Positions 16,228 to 23,943 of a stretch of DNA of 64,000 nucleotides are shown here, piece after piece (the first letter of the stretch is position 1; each line of letters starts with the position of its first letter). Below the pieces are notes generated by a model. It saw only the letters and a program-made list of their open reading frames with translations. It did not search any database and had not been told where the DNA came from. A program made the translations under genes and the position numbers. This stretch comes from Pedobacter kyungheensis (GTDB taxonomy: Bacteria > Bacteroidota > Bacteroidia > Sphingobacteriales > Sphingobacteriaceae), in contig NZ_JSYN01000015.1 of assembly GCF_000812965.1 (NCBI RefSeq), positions 124,001 to 188,000 of the forward strand, written 5' to 3'.

Positions 16228-17489
16228 TGAATAAAGAAAAGGCAATTAGCCAAAAATGGAAGATGTTATTGGTAACCATGCTGTGTTACCTCTTCTTTTA
16301 TACCGGCCGGCATAACTTTGGCTGGGCCGTAAAGGGAATGGTAGCTTCGCTGAATATTCCTTACAGCACCATTGGCTGGATTAGTTTTTGTATGCTTATC
16401 GGTTATGCAATCGGGCAGTTCATTAATGGTAATCTGGCCGATAGGTTAAGCCCAAAACTCATGGTGGTATCTGGTGCTTATCTTTCCATCATAACCAATG
16501 TGGCTATTAGTTTTTCGAACAGTGCAACGGTAATTATGATATTATGGGGGCTTAACGGTTTTTTTCAATCGATGGCCTGGGCGCCAGGTGCAAAACTGAT
16601 TAATAACTGGTGGGATGAGCATGAACGCGGTAAGGCTTTTGGTTTTTATACCATGGCTGCAGGACTTTCGTCGGCAGTGACCTATTTAATCTCAATCATT
16701 CTATTACAGCGGGGAATTGAATGGCGTATGCTTTTCAGGTTACCTGTACTTTTATTGCTGGTATCGGCAACTATTTTCCTCATTATTGCTAAAGATAAAC
16801 CTGAAGCAGAAGCTAATGAAGTTAAAGCGCTAAATACTGAACCAGAGGTTGATTGGCTCGATCGCTACAAAGAAGCGTTTAAAAACCGTAAATTTCTTTT
16901 TACCTCACTAGCCTTTGGTTTTGAGAGCATGGCCCGTTATGGATTAATTTTCTGGGTGCCCGTACATTTTCTGGGTAAAAACTGGAAAGATAATCCCGGA
17001 AACATTTGGGTAACGTTCCTGCTTCCCATTGGTATGGGAATTGGTGCACTCTGTTTTGGAATTCTTTCTGATACTTTTTTTAAAGGAAACCGTTTAAAAG
17101 CCATCGTAGTGGGCATGTCGGCAAGTGCCGTTTTATCGCTGCTTATTTTCTTTGTTCCTGCTCAGCAGCTTGTACTAAGCGGGATTTTGATGCTGTTAAC
17201 CGGTTTCTTTGTTTATGGACCTCAGGCTTGTTTCTGGCCTTTAAGTCCTGATATGTTGGGCAGCAAGCTAACCGGTACGGGCGTTGGAATTATGAATATG
17301 TGCGGCTATCTTTTTGCTGCGGTAGGCGAACCTTTTTTGGGATATGTAATAGACATTACAGGCGATAGCAATAACATTTTTATTGTAACTGCATTGGCTT
17401 GTCTGCTGTCGGCAACCATTACATTCTTTGTTTCGCGAACAAGTAAAACCGTTGTCCATAAATTACCTGGAGTAATGGAAGCGGTGTAA
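16227..17489 (+). CDS. MFS transporter, organophosphate:phosphate antiporter (GlpT/UhpT)-like
   Basis: A 420-residue inner-membrane protein with about 12 hydrophobic segments. It has the OPA-family opening FFYTGRHNFGWAVKGM, where conserved Tyr and Arg sit at the start of helix 1. GNLADRLSPKLMV follows helix 2, and GAKLINNWWDEHERGKAFG matches the conserved loop seen in GlpT-type carriers. OPA carriers exchange phosphate esters or phosphonates for phosphate. With the dehydrogenase it overlaps and the PhnX-like hydrolase nearby, uptake of a small phosphonate or phosphate ester is the best inference. The transported compound cannot be told from the sequence. Confidence 0.85.
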   Translation: MNKEKAISQKWKMLLVTMLCYLFFYTGRHNFGWAVKGMVASLNIPYSTIGWISFCMLIGYAIGQFINGNLADRLSPKLMVVSGAYLSIITNVAISFSNSATVIMILWGLNGFFQSMAWAPGAKLINNWWDEHERGKAFGFYTMAAGLSSAVTYLISIILLQRGIEWRMLFRLPVLLLLVSATIFLIIAKDKPEAEANEVKALNTEPEVDWLDRYKEAFKNRKFLFTSLAFGFESMARYGLIFWVPVHFLGKNWKDNPGNIWVTFLLPIGMGIGALCFGILSDTFFKGNRLKAIVVGMSASAVLSLLIFFVPAQQLVLSGILMLLTGFFVYGPQACFWPLSPDMLGSKLTGTGVGIMNMCGYLFAAVGEPFLGYVIDITGDSNNIFIVTALACLLSATITFFVSRTSKTVVHKLPGVMEAV

Positions 17490-17503
17490 TCGTAAAGATC
17501 ATT

Positions 17504-17830
17504 ATGAGTTTAAAAGGAATAAATAAACGTACAGTTTCAAATTTATTGGGTTTGCTCGATCAGTTGGAAGAGCTCGACCGCGCATTAGGGGCCAGTGAAG
17601 AAGAGTGCAATCAGGTCAGGGTATTTAGGCAAGATCTGAAAGAAGCCTACCTGCGGTATGAACGTATGCTTACCGAAATAGCGGTGCATGTGGGCATTTG
17701 TCAGGATATTTACAATAAAATAAGGTTAAGGTTTGTTCCCGAAAAACTAAAAAGATTGCGGCGCGAAGTTCCGGAAGATAGTTTTGAGTTTATTCTGCTT
17801 AGAGAAAGTATCAGGAAAAGCCATTTGTAA
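17504..17830 (+). CDS. Small helical protein of unknown function in the phosphonate operon
   Basis: 108 residues, strongly charged and predicted helical (LLGLLDQLEELDRALGASEEECNQ, then LRYERMLTEIAVHVGICQDI), with no signal peptide or membrane segment. I do not recognise it. It begins 14 nt after the MFS stop and is followed by the operon's terminator, so it is almost certainly cotranscribed with the dehydrogenase and transporter. It contains two cysteines. A regulatory or scaffolding role is possible but unsupported. Confidence 0.65.
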   Translation: MSLKGINKRTVSNLLGLLDQLEELDRALGASEEECNQVRVFRQDLKEAYLRYERMLTEIAVHVGICQDIYNKIRLRFVPEKLKRLRREVPEDSFEFILLRESIRKSHL

Positions 17831-17855
17831 AAAATTGAATATTTTTCATTGTATT

Positions 17856-17891
17856 AAAAGAGTCTGAAATTTATTTTTCAGGCTCTTTTTT
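17856..17891 (+). terminator. Rho-independent terminator of the phosphonate operon
   Basis: AAAAGAGTCTGAAA (17856-17869) pairs with TTTCAGGCTCTTTT (17876-17889), with one G-U pair and a 6-nt loop, followed by more T residues. Confidence 0.85.
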
Positions 17892-18110
17892 ATTTAATTT
17901 AAATTGCCTAGCTTCATATCAGCCACAAAAAAAAAACATATTTGAGTGAAAGTGTATTGTTGCTCATAACCAGTAAATTAATTTAAATCCAAACTGTTTA
18001 AAACTGGATGAGTAGAAATGCGTAGGTACTAATTTTTAGAAAAATGCTCTCTTTGTGGTTCGCATCTGCGATACAAAACGTTTATTCCGAATTAACTATC
18101 CTTTCCTTCC

Positions 18111-19490
18111 ATGAATTTTACCTATACCTGGACGATCTCAAAGAAAATATTACTCCTGTTTTTGATCCTCACCATTATTTCTGCCGGGGCTGCTTTCTTT
18201 GTGCTTAACAGCATAACAGGTAAACTGGGGAATGTTTCTAAGCTGGCCACCAATATTGAACATGGCCAGTCTGAACCAGAGCAGATTTTGTTGCTCATTC
18301 ACCATGCCGAAGGCGATTTTCAGGAATCGATGCTCAATTCAGGCAGTAAAAAGTATACCGCTTATAATACTAAAATATCAAAAGTATTCCTGATGATTGA
18401 TACTTTGCTGAAGGCGCAGGCCGATACGTCGCAACTTACAGCATTGCAAATCAAAAAGGTTAAATTCTGGTATAACAAGAAATCGGCCTTGTCCAATCAG
18501 CTTTATTCGCTTAAACACAGTTTCGATTCGCTCTTAACGCTTTACGCCGATTATAACAGGGCCGCCACCCAAGTGGGGCAGGGCACAACAGTAACAGAAC
18601 ACAACTTTGACCGGAATGTAAAAGTAAAGATGGATACCGTGCTTAAAGCCAAACCTGTGGCTAAAAAAGGTTTCTTTAAACGGTTAAAAGATGCCATAAA
18701 TAATAAAAATGAAGTATCAACTGTCGAAATCACCAAGAAAGAAAGTACGCAGACAGCCACAGTAAGTAAGGAAAAAGAAACGACCAGCAACGACCGTAAA
18801 GTTTACTTGAATAAGCTTAAGCTTTTGCAGCGTGAAAATGAAAAACTGTTGGGTATGCAGCATGAGCTGATTGTATTAAATAGTCATATCAGCAATGAGC
18901 TGGAAAATATTATCAACAATATGAAAGACATCAATTACCGGATGATTGATGAATTCAAAGTACTTGCCCTTAAAAATTACCAGGAAACGACTGCGCTGTT
19001 TAACAAGTTTTATTTGACAGCACTTGTTATTATTGTGGCATTTGCGATACTGTTGATTGTTTTCATTGTTAAGTTAAATAAAGCCGAACTGTTGTTGCGC
19101 GCAGAAAATGAAGAAGAAGTAAATAAAGCAAAGCAAAAAATTGACGAACTGGTTAAAAAAATCGAGTTAAATGAGCAAGACCGTTCGCCGGTAAAAATGG
19201 AGGAGTTAAAAGAGATTGTACAGCTCGCAGTAGAAAACAACCCTGGCTTTTTGGTTAAGTTTAATGAGTTTGATGCCGATTTCGGTAAAAAATTGCTTGA
19301 AAGGGCACCAACATTGGTTGCTGCAGAAATTGAATTTTGTGTATTACTCAGACTGAATTTCGAAACCAAAGAAATTGCCCGCTACACCAAAACTTCGGTA
19401 AGGTCGGTAGAAAGCCGTAAATACCGGATCAGGAAAAAGCTGGATATTCCATCAACCGCAGATATCAATGTCTGGATGAGCCAGATTTAA
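18111..19490 (+). CDS. Membrane-tethered LuxR-type HTH regulator with extracytoplasmic sensor
   Basis: A 459-residue protein with a membrane helix at about residues 12-32 and a periplasmic helical domain of about 265 residues. The periplasmic part includes a Lys/Thr-rich linker around 180-225 and coiled-coil heptads after 230. A second membrane helix lies at about 300-322, then a cytoplasmic coiled coil. The C-terminal helix-turn-helix is about residues 415-445 (FETKEIARYTKTSVRSVESRKYRIRKKL). That HTH resembles the LuxR/GerE type seen at the end of Bacteroidota sensors. There is no histidine kinase or receiver domain, so signal and DNA binding are in one polypeptide. It stands alone after a terminator. 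Its target is unknown; the next two tiny genes begin 54 nt after it. Confidence 0.75.
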   Translation: MNFTYTWTISKKILLLFLILTIISAGAAFFVLNSITGKLGNVSKLATNIEHGQSEPEQILLLIHHAEGDFQESMLNSGSKKYTAYNTKISKVFLMIDTLLKAQADTSQLTALQIKKVKFWYNKKSALSNQLYSLKHSFDSLLTLYADYNRAATQVGQGTTVTEHNFDRNVKVKMDTVLKAKPVAKKGFFKRLKDAINNKNEVSTVEITKKESTQTATVSKEKETTSNDRKVYLNKLKLLQRENEKLLGMQHELIVLNSHISNELENIINNMKDINYRMIDEFKVLALKNYQETTALFNKFYLTALVIIVAFAILLIVFIVKLNKAELLLRAENEEEVNKAKQKIDELVKKIELNEQDRSPVKMEELKEIVQLAVENNPGFLVKFNEFDADFGKKLLERAPTLVAAEIEFCVLLRLNFETKEIARYTKTSVRSVESRKYRIRKKLDIPSTADINVWMSQI

Positions 19491-19529
19491 GTGCTAATAT
19501 CATCTTTTTCTGATTTAATTTATAATTAT

Positions 19530-19537
19530 TATATTTG
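19530..19537 (+). promoter_or_regulatory. Possible -7 element just before a tiny gene
   Basis: TATATTTG is an exact TAnnTTTG match. It ends only 7 nt before the ATG at 19545, so a transcript from it would have an almost absent 5' leader. A clear -33 TTTG was not found. Confidence 0.4.
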
Positions 19538-19544
19538 TAGTATA

Positions 19545-19682
19545 ATGACACTTAAGACATTACATATCGATAACCCGTCGAACAAGGTTTTAGACTTTGT
19601 GAGAAAACTGCAATCAGATAAGGAAGCAAAATTAAAGCAACTTGATGCTGAGAGAGAAAAGTATTTCGCAAAAAAGAAATAA
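19545..19682 (+). CDS. Small charged protein, unknown (first of a pair)
   Basis: A 45-residue soluble protein, TLKTLHIDNPSNKVLDFV followed by a highly charged helical tail with many Lys and Glu. It begins at an ATG directly after a -7-like element; the same frame is open upstream to 19491, but that part encodes low-complexity residues. A second tiny gene starts 5 nt after its stop. The first part resembles short Bacteroidota proteins often seen before small partner genes, but I cannot name a family. A toxin-antitoxin-like arrangement is conceivable and unproven. Confidence 0.5.
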   Translation: MTLKTLHIDNPSNKVLDFVRKLQSDKEAKLKQLDAEREKYFAKKK

Positions 19683-19687
19683 TCTGA

Positions 19688-19804
19688 ATGGGTGAAAAGC
19701 GAATTATCAATGATGAGGTAGATCATTATATTCATCTCATCTCTGCGGCACATAACCTGGCAGATATTGAATTACTCCAAAAAGAAGTGTTGAATAATAA
19801 ATAA
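19688..19804 (+). CDS. Small protein, unknown (second of a pair)
   Basis: 38 residues, GEKRIINDEVDHYIHLISA then AHNLADIELLQKEVLNNK. It begins 5 nt after the previous small gene and ends where the palindromic repeat begins. The product is amphipathic and helical-looking, without a membrane segment. It is reported because the two short frames are tightly spaced in an otherwise gene-free interval. It could be non-coding. Confidence 0.4.
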   Translation: MGEKRIINDEVDHYIHLISAAHNLADIELLQKEVLNNK

Positions 19805-19893
19805 CGAGGCTATTTCTAACAATAGTTTGTCATCCTGAACCTGTCGAAGGAGCTTTCTAAAGCGTTTCGACAGGCTCAACGTGACAACCTCGT
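19804..19893. repeat. REP-like nested palindromic element
   Basis: Nested inverted arms: ACGAGG (19804) with CCTCGT (19888-19893), TTGTCA with TGACAA, and CTGTCGAA with TTCGACAG. The whole 90 bases can fold into one long hairpin. The CCTGTCGA core recurs at 21196-21241. Dispersed elements of this sort are frequent in Pedobacter-like genomes. It lies between the tiny genes and the convergent EamA gene and may act as a bidirectional transcript end. Confidence 0.7.
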
Positions 19894-19912
19894 TAATACT
19901 TATTTATTTAAC

Positions 19913-20809
19913 TCAATGGCTTACAGTTGTTAATTGCTTGTTTTTATGCATATACCAAACCCTGCACATTTGCAGGCCGAGCGAGGTAAGGATCAAAAAC
20001 AAACCGATGTAAAAACTGGTTGAGAGTACCTTGTTTTCTTTATAAATAACAATAGCCAATAAGATAGTATAAAGCGGTTCGAGGTTAAAGGTGAGGCTTA
20101 CTGTAAACGATGAAATGTGCTTTAAGGCATTGATGATGAGCAGATACATCACCACTGTACACAGGATTGCCAAAACCAAAAGCCAGCCAAAATCGTGTAG
20201 CGAAGGTAGTAGCGATGTGGTAGGGGTAAAATATAAAAATAACGGCATAATCAGCGTGAGGGCAATAACGCCACCTATCATTTGATAAAGGATAATGGTT
20301 TCGCCACGGTAATTGCCGGCCAATCGTTCGTTATAAACCGTATACAATGCCGAAAATATCGATGATATAATGCCCAGTATAATACCTGTTCTAAAGCTGA
20401 TATCCATCCCAAATATTAAGGCAATGCCACAAAGGGTAAGGCCGCTTAACAGCAGTTCCTGGATAGATAGCTTCTTTTTGTTAATGGCAGGTTCGAACAG
20501 GGCATTGAAAAAACTGGTGAGCGCAAAACAAACTACACCAACTGATATATTTGAGTATTTGATACTGCCATAAAAGAACAACCAGTGAAAGCCCAGGATC
20601 GCTCCGGCAGCGCCCATCTTAATTTTTTCGGATAAAGTTATTTTTTGGAACTTGCCGGTTAGTGTTAAAATAATGAGGATAAATACTGCTGAAATAAATG
20701 TCCGGTACCAGCTAATTAAGCCCTCGTTTAATGTAATTAAGCGGCCAAATATGCCTGTAAAACCTGCAAGTACCAATGCCAGGTGAAGTTGTATATATGC
20801 TTTTTTCAT
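19913..20809 (-). CDS. EamA/DMT-family transporter
   Basis: A 298-residue inner-membrane protein with ten hydrophobic segments arranged as two five-helix EamA repeats. Examples are LVLAGFTGIFGRLITLNEGLISWYR in the first half and LTFNLEPLYTILLAIVIYKENKVL in the second. The paired Glu-Pro motif (LEPLYTILLA; ALFEPAIN in the first half) is typical of the drug/metabolite transporter superfamily. Substrates of this family are small metabolites such as amino acids or nucleobases, not deducible here. It is a single gene on the minus strand. Confidence 0.88.
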   Translation of the reverse strand: MKKAYIQLHLALVLAGFTGIFGRLITLNEGLISWYRTFISAVFILIILTLTGKFQKITLSEKIKMGAAGAILGFHWLFFYGSIKYSNISVGVVCFALTSFFNALFEPAINKKKLSIQELLLSGLTLCGIALIFGMDISFRTGIILGIISSIFSALYTVYNERLAGNYRGETIILYQMIGGVIALTLIMPLFLYFTPTTSLLPSLHDFGWLLVLAILCTVVMYLLIINALKHISSFTVSLTFNLEPLYTILLAIVIYKENKVLSTSFYIGLFLILTSLGLQMCRVWYMHKNKQLTTVSH

Positions 20810-21278
20810 TTTGTTAAGAAAGTAATCTACCCAGCGCAGGTAGTAATTGATAATGTGTTAAAGCTCCTTTAAGAACTTTTGTAAGCTGGATGTTAACCGT
20901 AGCTTTTCAGCCCGATATTATTCCATATCCGGTAAAATTGATTGAAAATAAGGTTATTGCAGAGATTGATGCCTTTGCTTGGGCAAAGCACATCGTGGCA
21001 ATAAATTTTTAACTAAGGCGCTGGAGGCGAAATTACTTTTCTATTCATCATGTTTAGCATTATTTGCCGGTTTAACGGCTTGCTGCAAGCGAAAGTAATC
21101 AATTCAGGTTTCGTATCAAAATTAAAATGCGAAAAGGGGAGTGAAGGGGAATCTGCAGATGATGTTAACAATAGATGCAATTTGAAAAAAAGTAGCCTGT
21201 CGATAACGCTTTAAAATGGTTAACTAGCGTCCTTCGACAGGATGATAATCATTTAAGTAAGGTAGTAGTTATTTGCTT
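20810..21278. other. Gene-free stretch
   Basis: About 470 bases with no convincing reading frame on either strand. It contains one REP-like palindrome (reported separately) and a loose inverted pair around GAAATTACTTTT (21031) and GAAAGTAATC (21091). It may be decayed sequence. I see no promoter that clearly matches the consensus. Confidence 0.5.
21196..21241. repeat. REP-like palindrome (partial copy)
   Basis: CCTGTCGA (21196-21203) pairs with TCGACAGG (21234-21241). It shares this core with the larger element at 19804-19893 and sits just beyond the end of the minus-strand DUF4256 gene. Confidence 0.55.
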
Positions 21279-21839
21279 TTAAACCCTTAACGAACCACGG
21301 AAACCACGGGCGGCATAATAAGATTCAGCACCATTGTGGTATACAAAAACCGTATTGTAGCGGCAATCGCAGAAAAGCGCACCACCTAGTTTTCTGATCT
21401 CGGCAGGAGTTTGCACCCAACTCGAGGTTTTAGTGTCAAATTTCCCCAGTTGCTGCAAAGCCCGGTATTCGGTTTCGGTTAAAAGTGTAATCCCCATGGC
21501 TGCGGCCATATTTAGGGCGCTATCAGCTGGCTTATGCTCCTTTCGGGATTCCAGCGCTTCGCGATCGTAGCAAATGCTGCGGCGGCCTTTCGGGCTCTCG
21601 GCTGCACAATCGTAAAAAATATATTCACCTGTTTTTTCATCGTAGCCAACCACATCCGGTTCGCCACCGGTTTGCTCCATATCATCCAATATCCATAATT
21701 TGGCATCGTTAGCTTCAAGTTTTGCTTTTACTTGCTCCCATTTAATGGATTTATGACGGTTCGTGTTCTTTTCAAAACGGGTTTGTAAAATGCTTAGCAG
21801 TGCTTCTTTCTGTTCGGGCAGTAAGGCTTGTTTTTTCAT
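21279..21839 (-). CDS. DUF4256 family protein
   Basis: A 186-residue soluble protein. It has conserved-looking stretches DMEQTGGEPDVVGYD, YIFYDCAAESPKGRRS and ALFCDCRYNTVFVYHNGAESYY, which I associate with DUF4256. Function unknown. It is the last gene of a minus-strand run ArsR, SRPBCC, DoxX-like, YdeI-like and DUF4256, a set often found together in Bacteroidota. The close spacing (23-54 nt) suggests one transcript. Start ATG at 21839. Confidence 0.8.
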   Translation of the reverse strand: MKKQALLPEQKEALLSILQTRFEKNTNRHKSIKWEQVKAKLEANDAKLWILDDMEQTGGEPDVVGYDEKTGEYIFYDCAAESPKGRRSICYDREALESRKEHKPADSALNMAAAMGITLLTETEYRALQQLGKFDTKTSSWVQTPAEIRKLGGALFCDCRYNTVFVYHNGAESYYAARGFRGSLRV

Positions 21840-21862
21840 ATTGGCAGATAATTGATAAATGT

Positions 21863-22441
21863 TTAGTCGTCTAGTCCTTTTCCGTTCATAATTTGCGGCA
21901 TGTATTTTTCTACCCTGGCTTCGCGGGTTTTGGCCTGCTTAGCTTGCGAAAAGTAGAAAAGATAACCCCGTTGCCGGCCTGGTGTTAAGGCTTCAAAAGC
22001 GGCTTTTAATTCCGGAATGCTATCTAATTTATGTTGAAACTCTGCAGGAACTGTAAAATCCTCGGTTTTTTTTAATTCTACTTTCAGGCCTGCCTTTTCA
22101 ACTTCGATGGCCTGGTAAATGTAGCTTTTCAGGGTAGCCGTCATTTCTACAATATCAAGTGCATTGGTAAAGCGGATTTGACGTGCCGATTGTACATGTT
22201 CGGTTTGCTGAATCAAAATGCCTTCCGGATCGCTCAATAAAGCTCCTTTAGAAAACAAAAAAGCGCAATATTCTTTAAATACATGGATTAAAACAACATT
22301 GCCTTGCTTGTAGCTATAGCATGGACAGCCCCATTTTAATTCTTCAGTAAGACCACAGTCCAGGGCAATTGTTCTCAGTTGTTCTGTTGCTGTTTGCCAG
22401 TTTCCGGCTTTGTTAAAGTAAAAATCAACTTTAGGGTTCAT
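21863..22441 (-). CDS. YdeI/OmpD-associated family protein (DUF1801-like domain)
   Basis: A 192-residue soluble protein. Its N-terminal half is DUF1801-like (LRTIALDCGLTEELKWGCPCYSYKQGNVV), and its C-terminal segment is the YdeI/OmpD-associated type (PELKAAFEALTPGRQRGYLFYFSQAKQ, then TREARVEKYMPQIMNGKGL). No catalytic role is established. I chose the ATG at 22441; the frame extends three codons to a TTG at 22450, which is less likely. It is the fourth gene of the ArsR-led operon. Confidence 0.85.
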   Translation of the reverse strand: MNPKVDFYFNKAGNWQTATEQLRTIALDCGLTEELKWGCPCYSYKQGNVVLIHVFKEYCAFLFSKGALLSDPEGILIQQTEHVQSARQIRFTNALDIVEMTATLKSYIYQAIEVEKAGLKVELKKTEDFTVPAEFQHKLDSIPELKAAFEALTPGRQRGYLFYFSQAKQAKTREARVEKYMPQIMNGKGLDD

Positions 22442-22495
22442 GCTGTACAATTTTAAGTTCTGTTAAAAATTAGACTCTTGGGTAAAATGGCCTGT

Positions 22496-22885
22496 TTATG
22501 GATTAAAATTAGCAATAATAATTTTTCTGCCGGCAGGTCTGAAATACCACGATACCGCTGTAAGTACAATGAGTAATACCGGGCCAAAAAGATCTTTAGC
22601 TGCATCGCCCACTGCCAGGTGAGAGAAAACAGCGCCCGACATGGCAAAGAAAAAGCCTGCATAAGCCCATTCTTTTAGCAATGGGAATTTGGGGATCAGG
22701 ATAGCAATTACACCTAAAATTTTCCAGATACCCAGTAAGGTTAGAAAATAAAGCGGATAGCCCAAATGTGCCATCATAACGGTTTCTTCTTTCATTTTCA
22801 TCAATTGCACTATTCCGGTCGAAGTCATGCCCAATACCAGCCAAACCGTGGCAATCCAATAGATAATTTTGTTTCTTTTTGTCAT
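22496..22885 (-). CDS. DoxX-like family membrane protein
   Basis: A 129-residue protein with four hydrophobic segments (about 8-27, 43-63, 69-90 and 95-115). It has the DoxX-like pattern LGYPLYFLTLLGIWKILGVIAILIPKFPLLKEWAYAG-type spacing around a central Pro. This family is widespread next to ArsR and SRPBCC genes. Its function is not settled; some relatives act in membrane redox chemistry. It starts 7 nt after the SRPBCC gene ends, in the same operon. Confidence 0.85.
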   Translation of the reverse strand: MTKRNKIIYWIATVWLVLGMTSTGIVQLMKMKEETVMMAHLGYPLYFLTLLGIWKILGVIAILIPKFPLLKEWAYAGFFFAMSGAVFSHLAVGDAAKDLFGPVLLIVLTAVSWYFRPAGRKIIIANFNP

Positions 22886-22891
22886 GGTTGG

Positions 22892-23356
22892 TTATTTTAA
22901 TTGATTAACGATTTGTTGTAATCTGTTATGTGCCATGTTAATACCCTGAGCAAAAGGCATGGCCAGGATCTGATCGCGTACCTCAACTGAAGGGTAGATT
23001 ACGTGCATGGTGAGTTTGCTGGTATCATCGCTAAGTTTTTCAAATTGTAAATACTCCAGTTGTACACCAAATGGGGTGTTTTCCATTTCGAATGTGCGGG
23101 TAATGTGTTGGTCGGGTGTAAATTCGTGAATTACCCCGTTAAAGCCATGTTTGTTACCACGGGGATCGGTAGTTTCGAACTGATAACCGCCGTGTTTCCT
23201 GCATTCGAGTTTCAGCACTTTGGTACCCATCCACTGTTCTACAATTTCGGGTTCTACGTAGGCTTTAAAAAGGAGTTCAACCGGAAGGTCAAATGTTCTG
23301 GTAATGTGTATTTCCTGTTTGCCGTTTTGGGCATCAATCTTTGTTTTTTGTTCCAT
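22892..23356 (-). CDS. SRPBCC (AHSA1-type) domain protein
   Basis: A 154-residue protein with the START-like/AHSA1 fold: ITRTFDLPVELLFKAYVEPE near the start, the W-x-G motif VEQWMGTKVLKLE, YQFETTDPRGN, and a C-terminal helix (AQGINMAHNRLQQIVNQL). Such proteins bind hydrophobic ligands. Partners encoded by ArsR-linked genes often have detergent or stress roles, but the ligand is unknown. Only 1 nt separates it from the ArsR stop, so translation is probably coupled. Confidence 0.87.
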   Translation of the reverse strand: MEQKTKIDAQNGKQEIHITRTFDLPVELLFKAYVEPEIVEQWMGTKVLKLECRKHGGYQFETTDPRGNKHGFNGVIHEFTPDQHITRTFEMENTPFGVQLEYLQFEKLSDDTSKLTMHVIYPSVEVRDQILAMPFAQGINMAHNRLQQIVNQLK

Positions 23357-23357
23357 G

Positions 23358-23687
23358 TTAGTCTTTCTTTTTGGCTTGATAAGCTTTCATTACTGATTCG
23401 AGTTTGTTAAAGCGCTCGTCCCACATCTGGCGGAAAGGTTCAATAAAATCGGCTACTTCTTTCATTTTTTTTGCATTAATGTAATAGAAAATTTCTCTGC
23501 CGTTTTGCTTTTGCTCCAGCAGTTCGCATTCGGTGAGGATTTGCAGGTGTTTAGAAACCGTTGGGCGTGCAGTATCGAAATTTGCTGCAATGGCGCCGGC
23601 TGTCATAGCCTGTGAAGCCACCAGCAAGAGTATTGCCCTGCGGGTTGGTTCTGCTATGGCCTGGAAAACATCTCTTCGTAAATTCAT
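23358..23687 (-). CDS. ArsR-family winged-helix transcriptional regulator
   Basis: A 109-residue repressor-type protein. Its winged HTH ([22 protein letters not shown], then [28 protein letters not shown]) is typical of ArsR. It lacks the ELCVC metal-binding cysteines of arsenic sensors, so it answers to another signal or acts through protein contacts. It heads the operon with SRPBCC, DoxX, YdeI and DUF4256. Two direct repeats abut its start codon and are likely its own operators. Confidence 0.9.
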   Translation of the reverse strand: MNLRRDVFQAIAEPTRRAILLLVASQAMTAGAIAANFDTARPTVSKHLQILTECELLEQKQNGREIFYYINAKKMKEVADFIEPFRQMWDERFNKLESVMKAYQAKKKD

Positions 23688-23732
23688 TATGTAGCTATTT
23701 AACTACAAATATATATGTAGCTATTTAACTAC
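23688..23732. promoter_or_regulatory. Two 19-base direct repeats, likely ArsR autoregulatory operators
   Basis: TATGTAGCTATTTAACTAC occurs at 23688-23706 and again at 23714-23732, with starts 26 bp apart. Each copy holds a near-palindrome, GTAG-N8-CTAC. The first copy touches the ATG of the ArsR gene, so a bound repressor would block the operon. Confidence 0.7.
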
Positions 23733-23905
23733 GCAAATTTTTGTTCATTTATTTTTAGTAATGTGCGTTTGCTGTCGTTAAATAAGGATTTTTTGGTTGT
23801 TAATAATAGTGGTGTATTGCGCAACAATATCTTTAATGACAGATAATTGTTTGAATTTTATAATCAATTATTTGAATTGCGTAATTTTAAGAAACAAGTC
23901 TGCCT

Positions 23906-23913
23906 TAAATTTG
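23906..23913 (+). promoter_or_regulatory. Possible -7 promoter element for the alcohol dehydrogenase
   Basis: TAAATTTG is an exact TAnnTTTG match, 30 nt before the ATG at 23944. The -33 region is only T-rich, without a clean TTTG at the right spacing. Confidence 0.45.
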
Positions 23914-23943
23914 TAGAAGGATAATACTTTAAAATTTAAACTT

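Noticed and set aside
17892..18110. Riboswitch or RNA leader before the membrane HTH gene
   Set aside because: No conserved core or paired structure recognised in this 219-base AT-rich gap.
20810..21278. Decayed gene between the EamA and DUF4256 genes
   Set aside because: I could not assemble a recognisable protein fragment in any frame; only repeat arms are visible.
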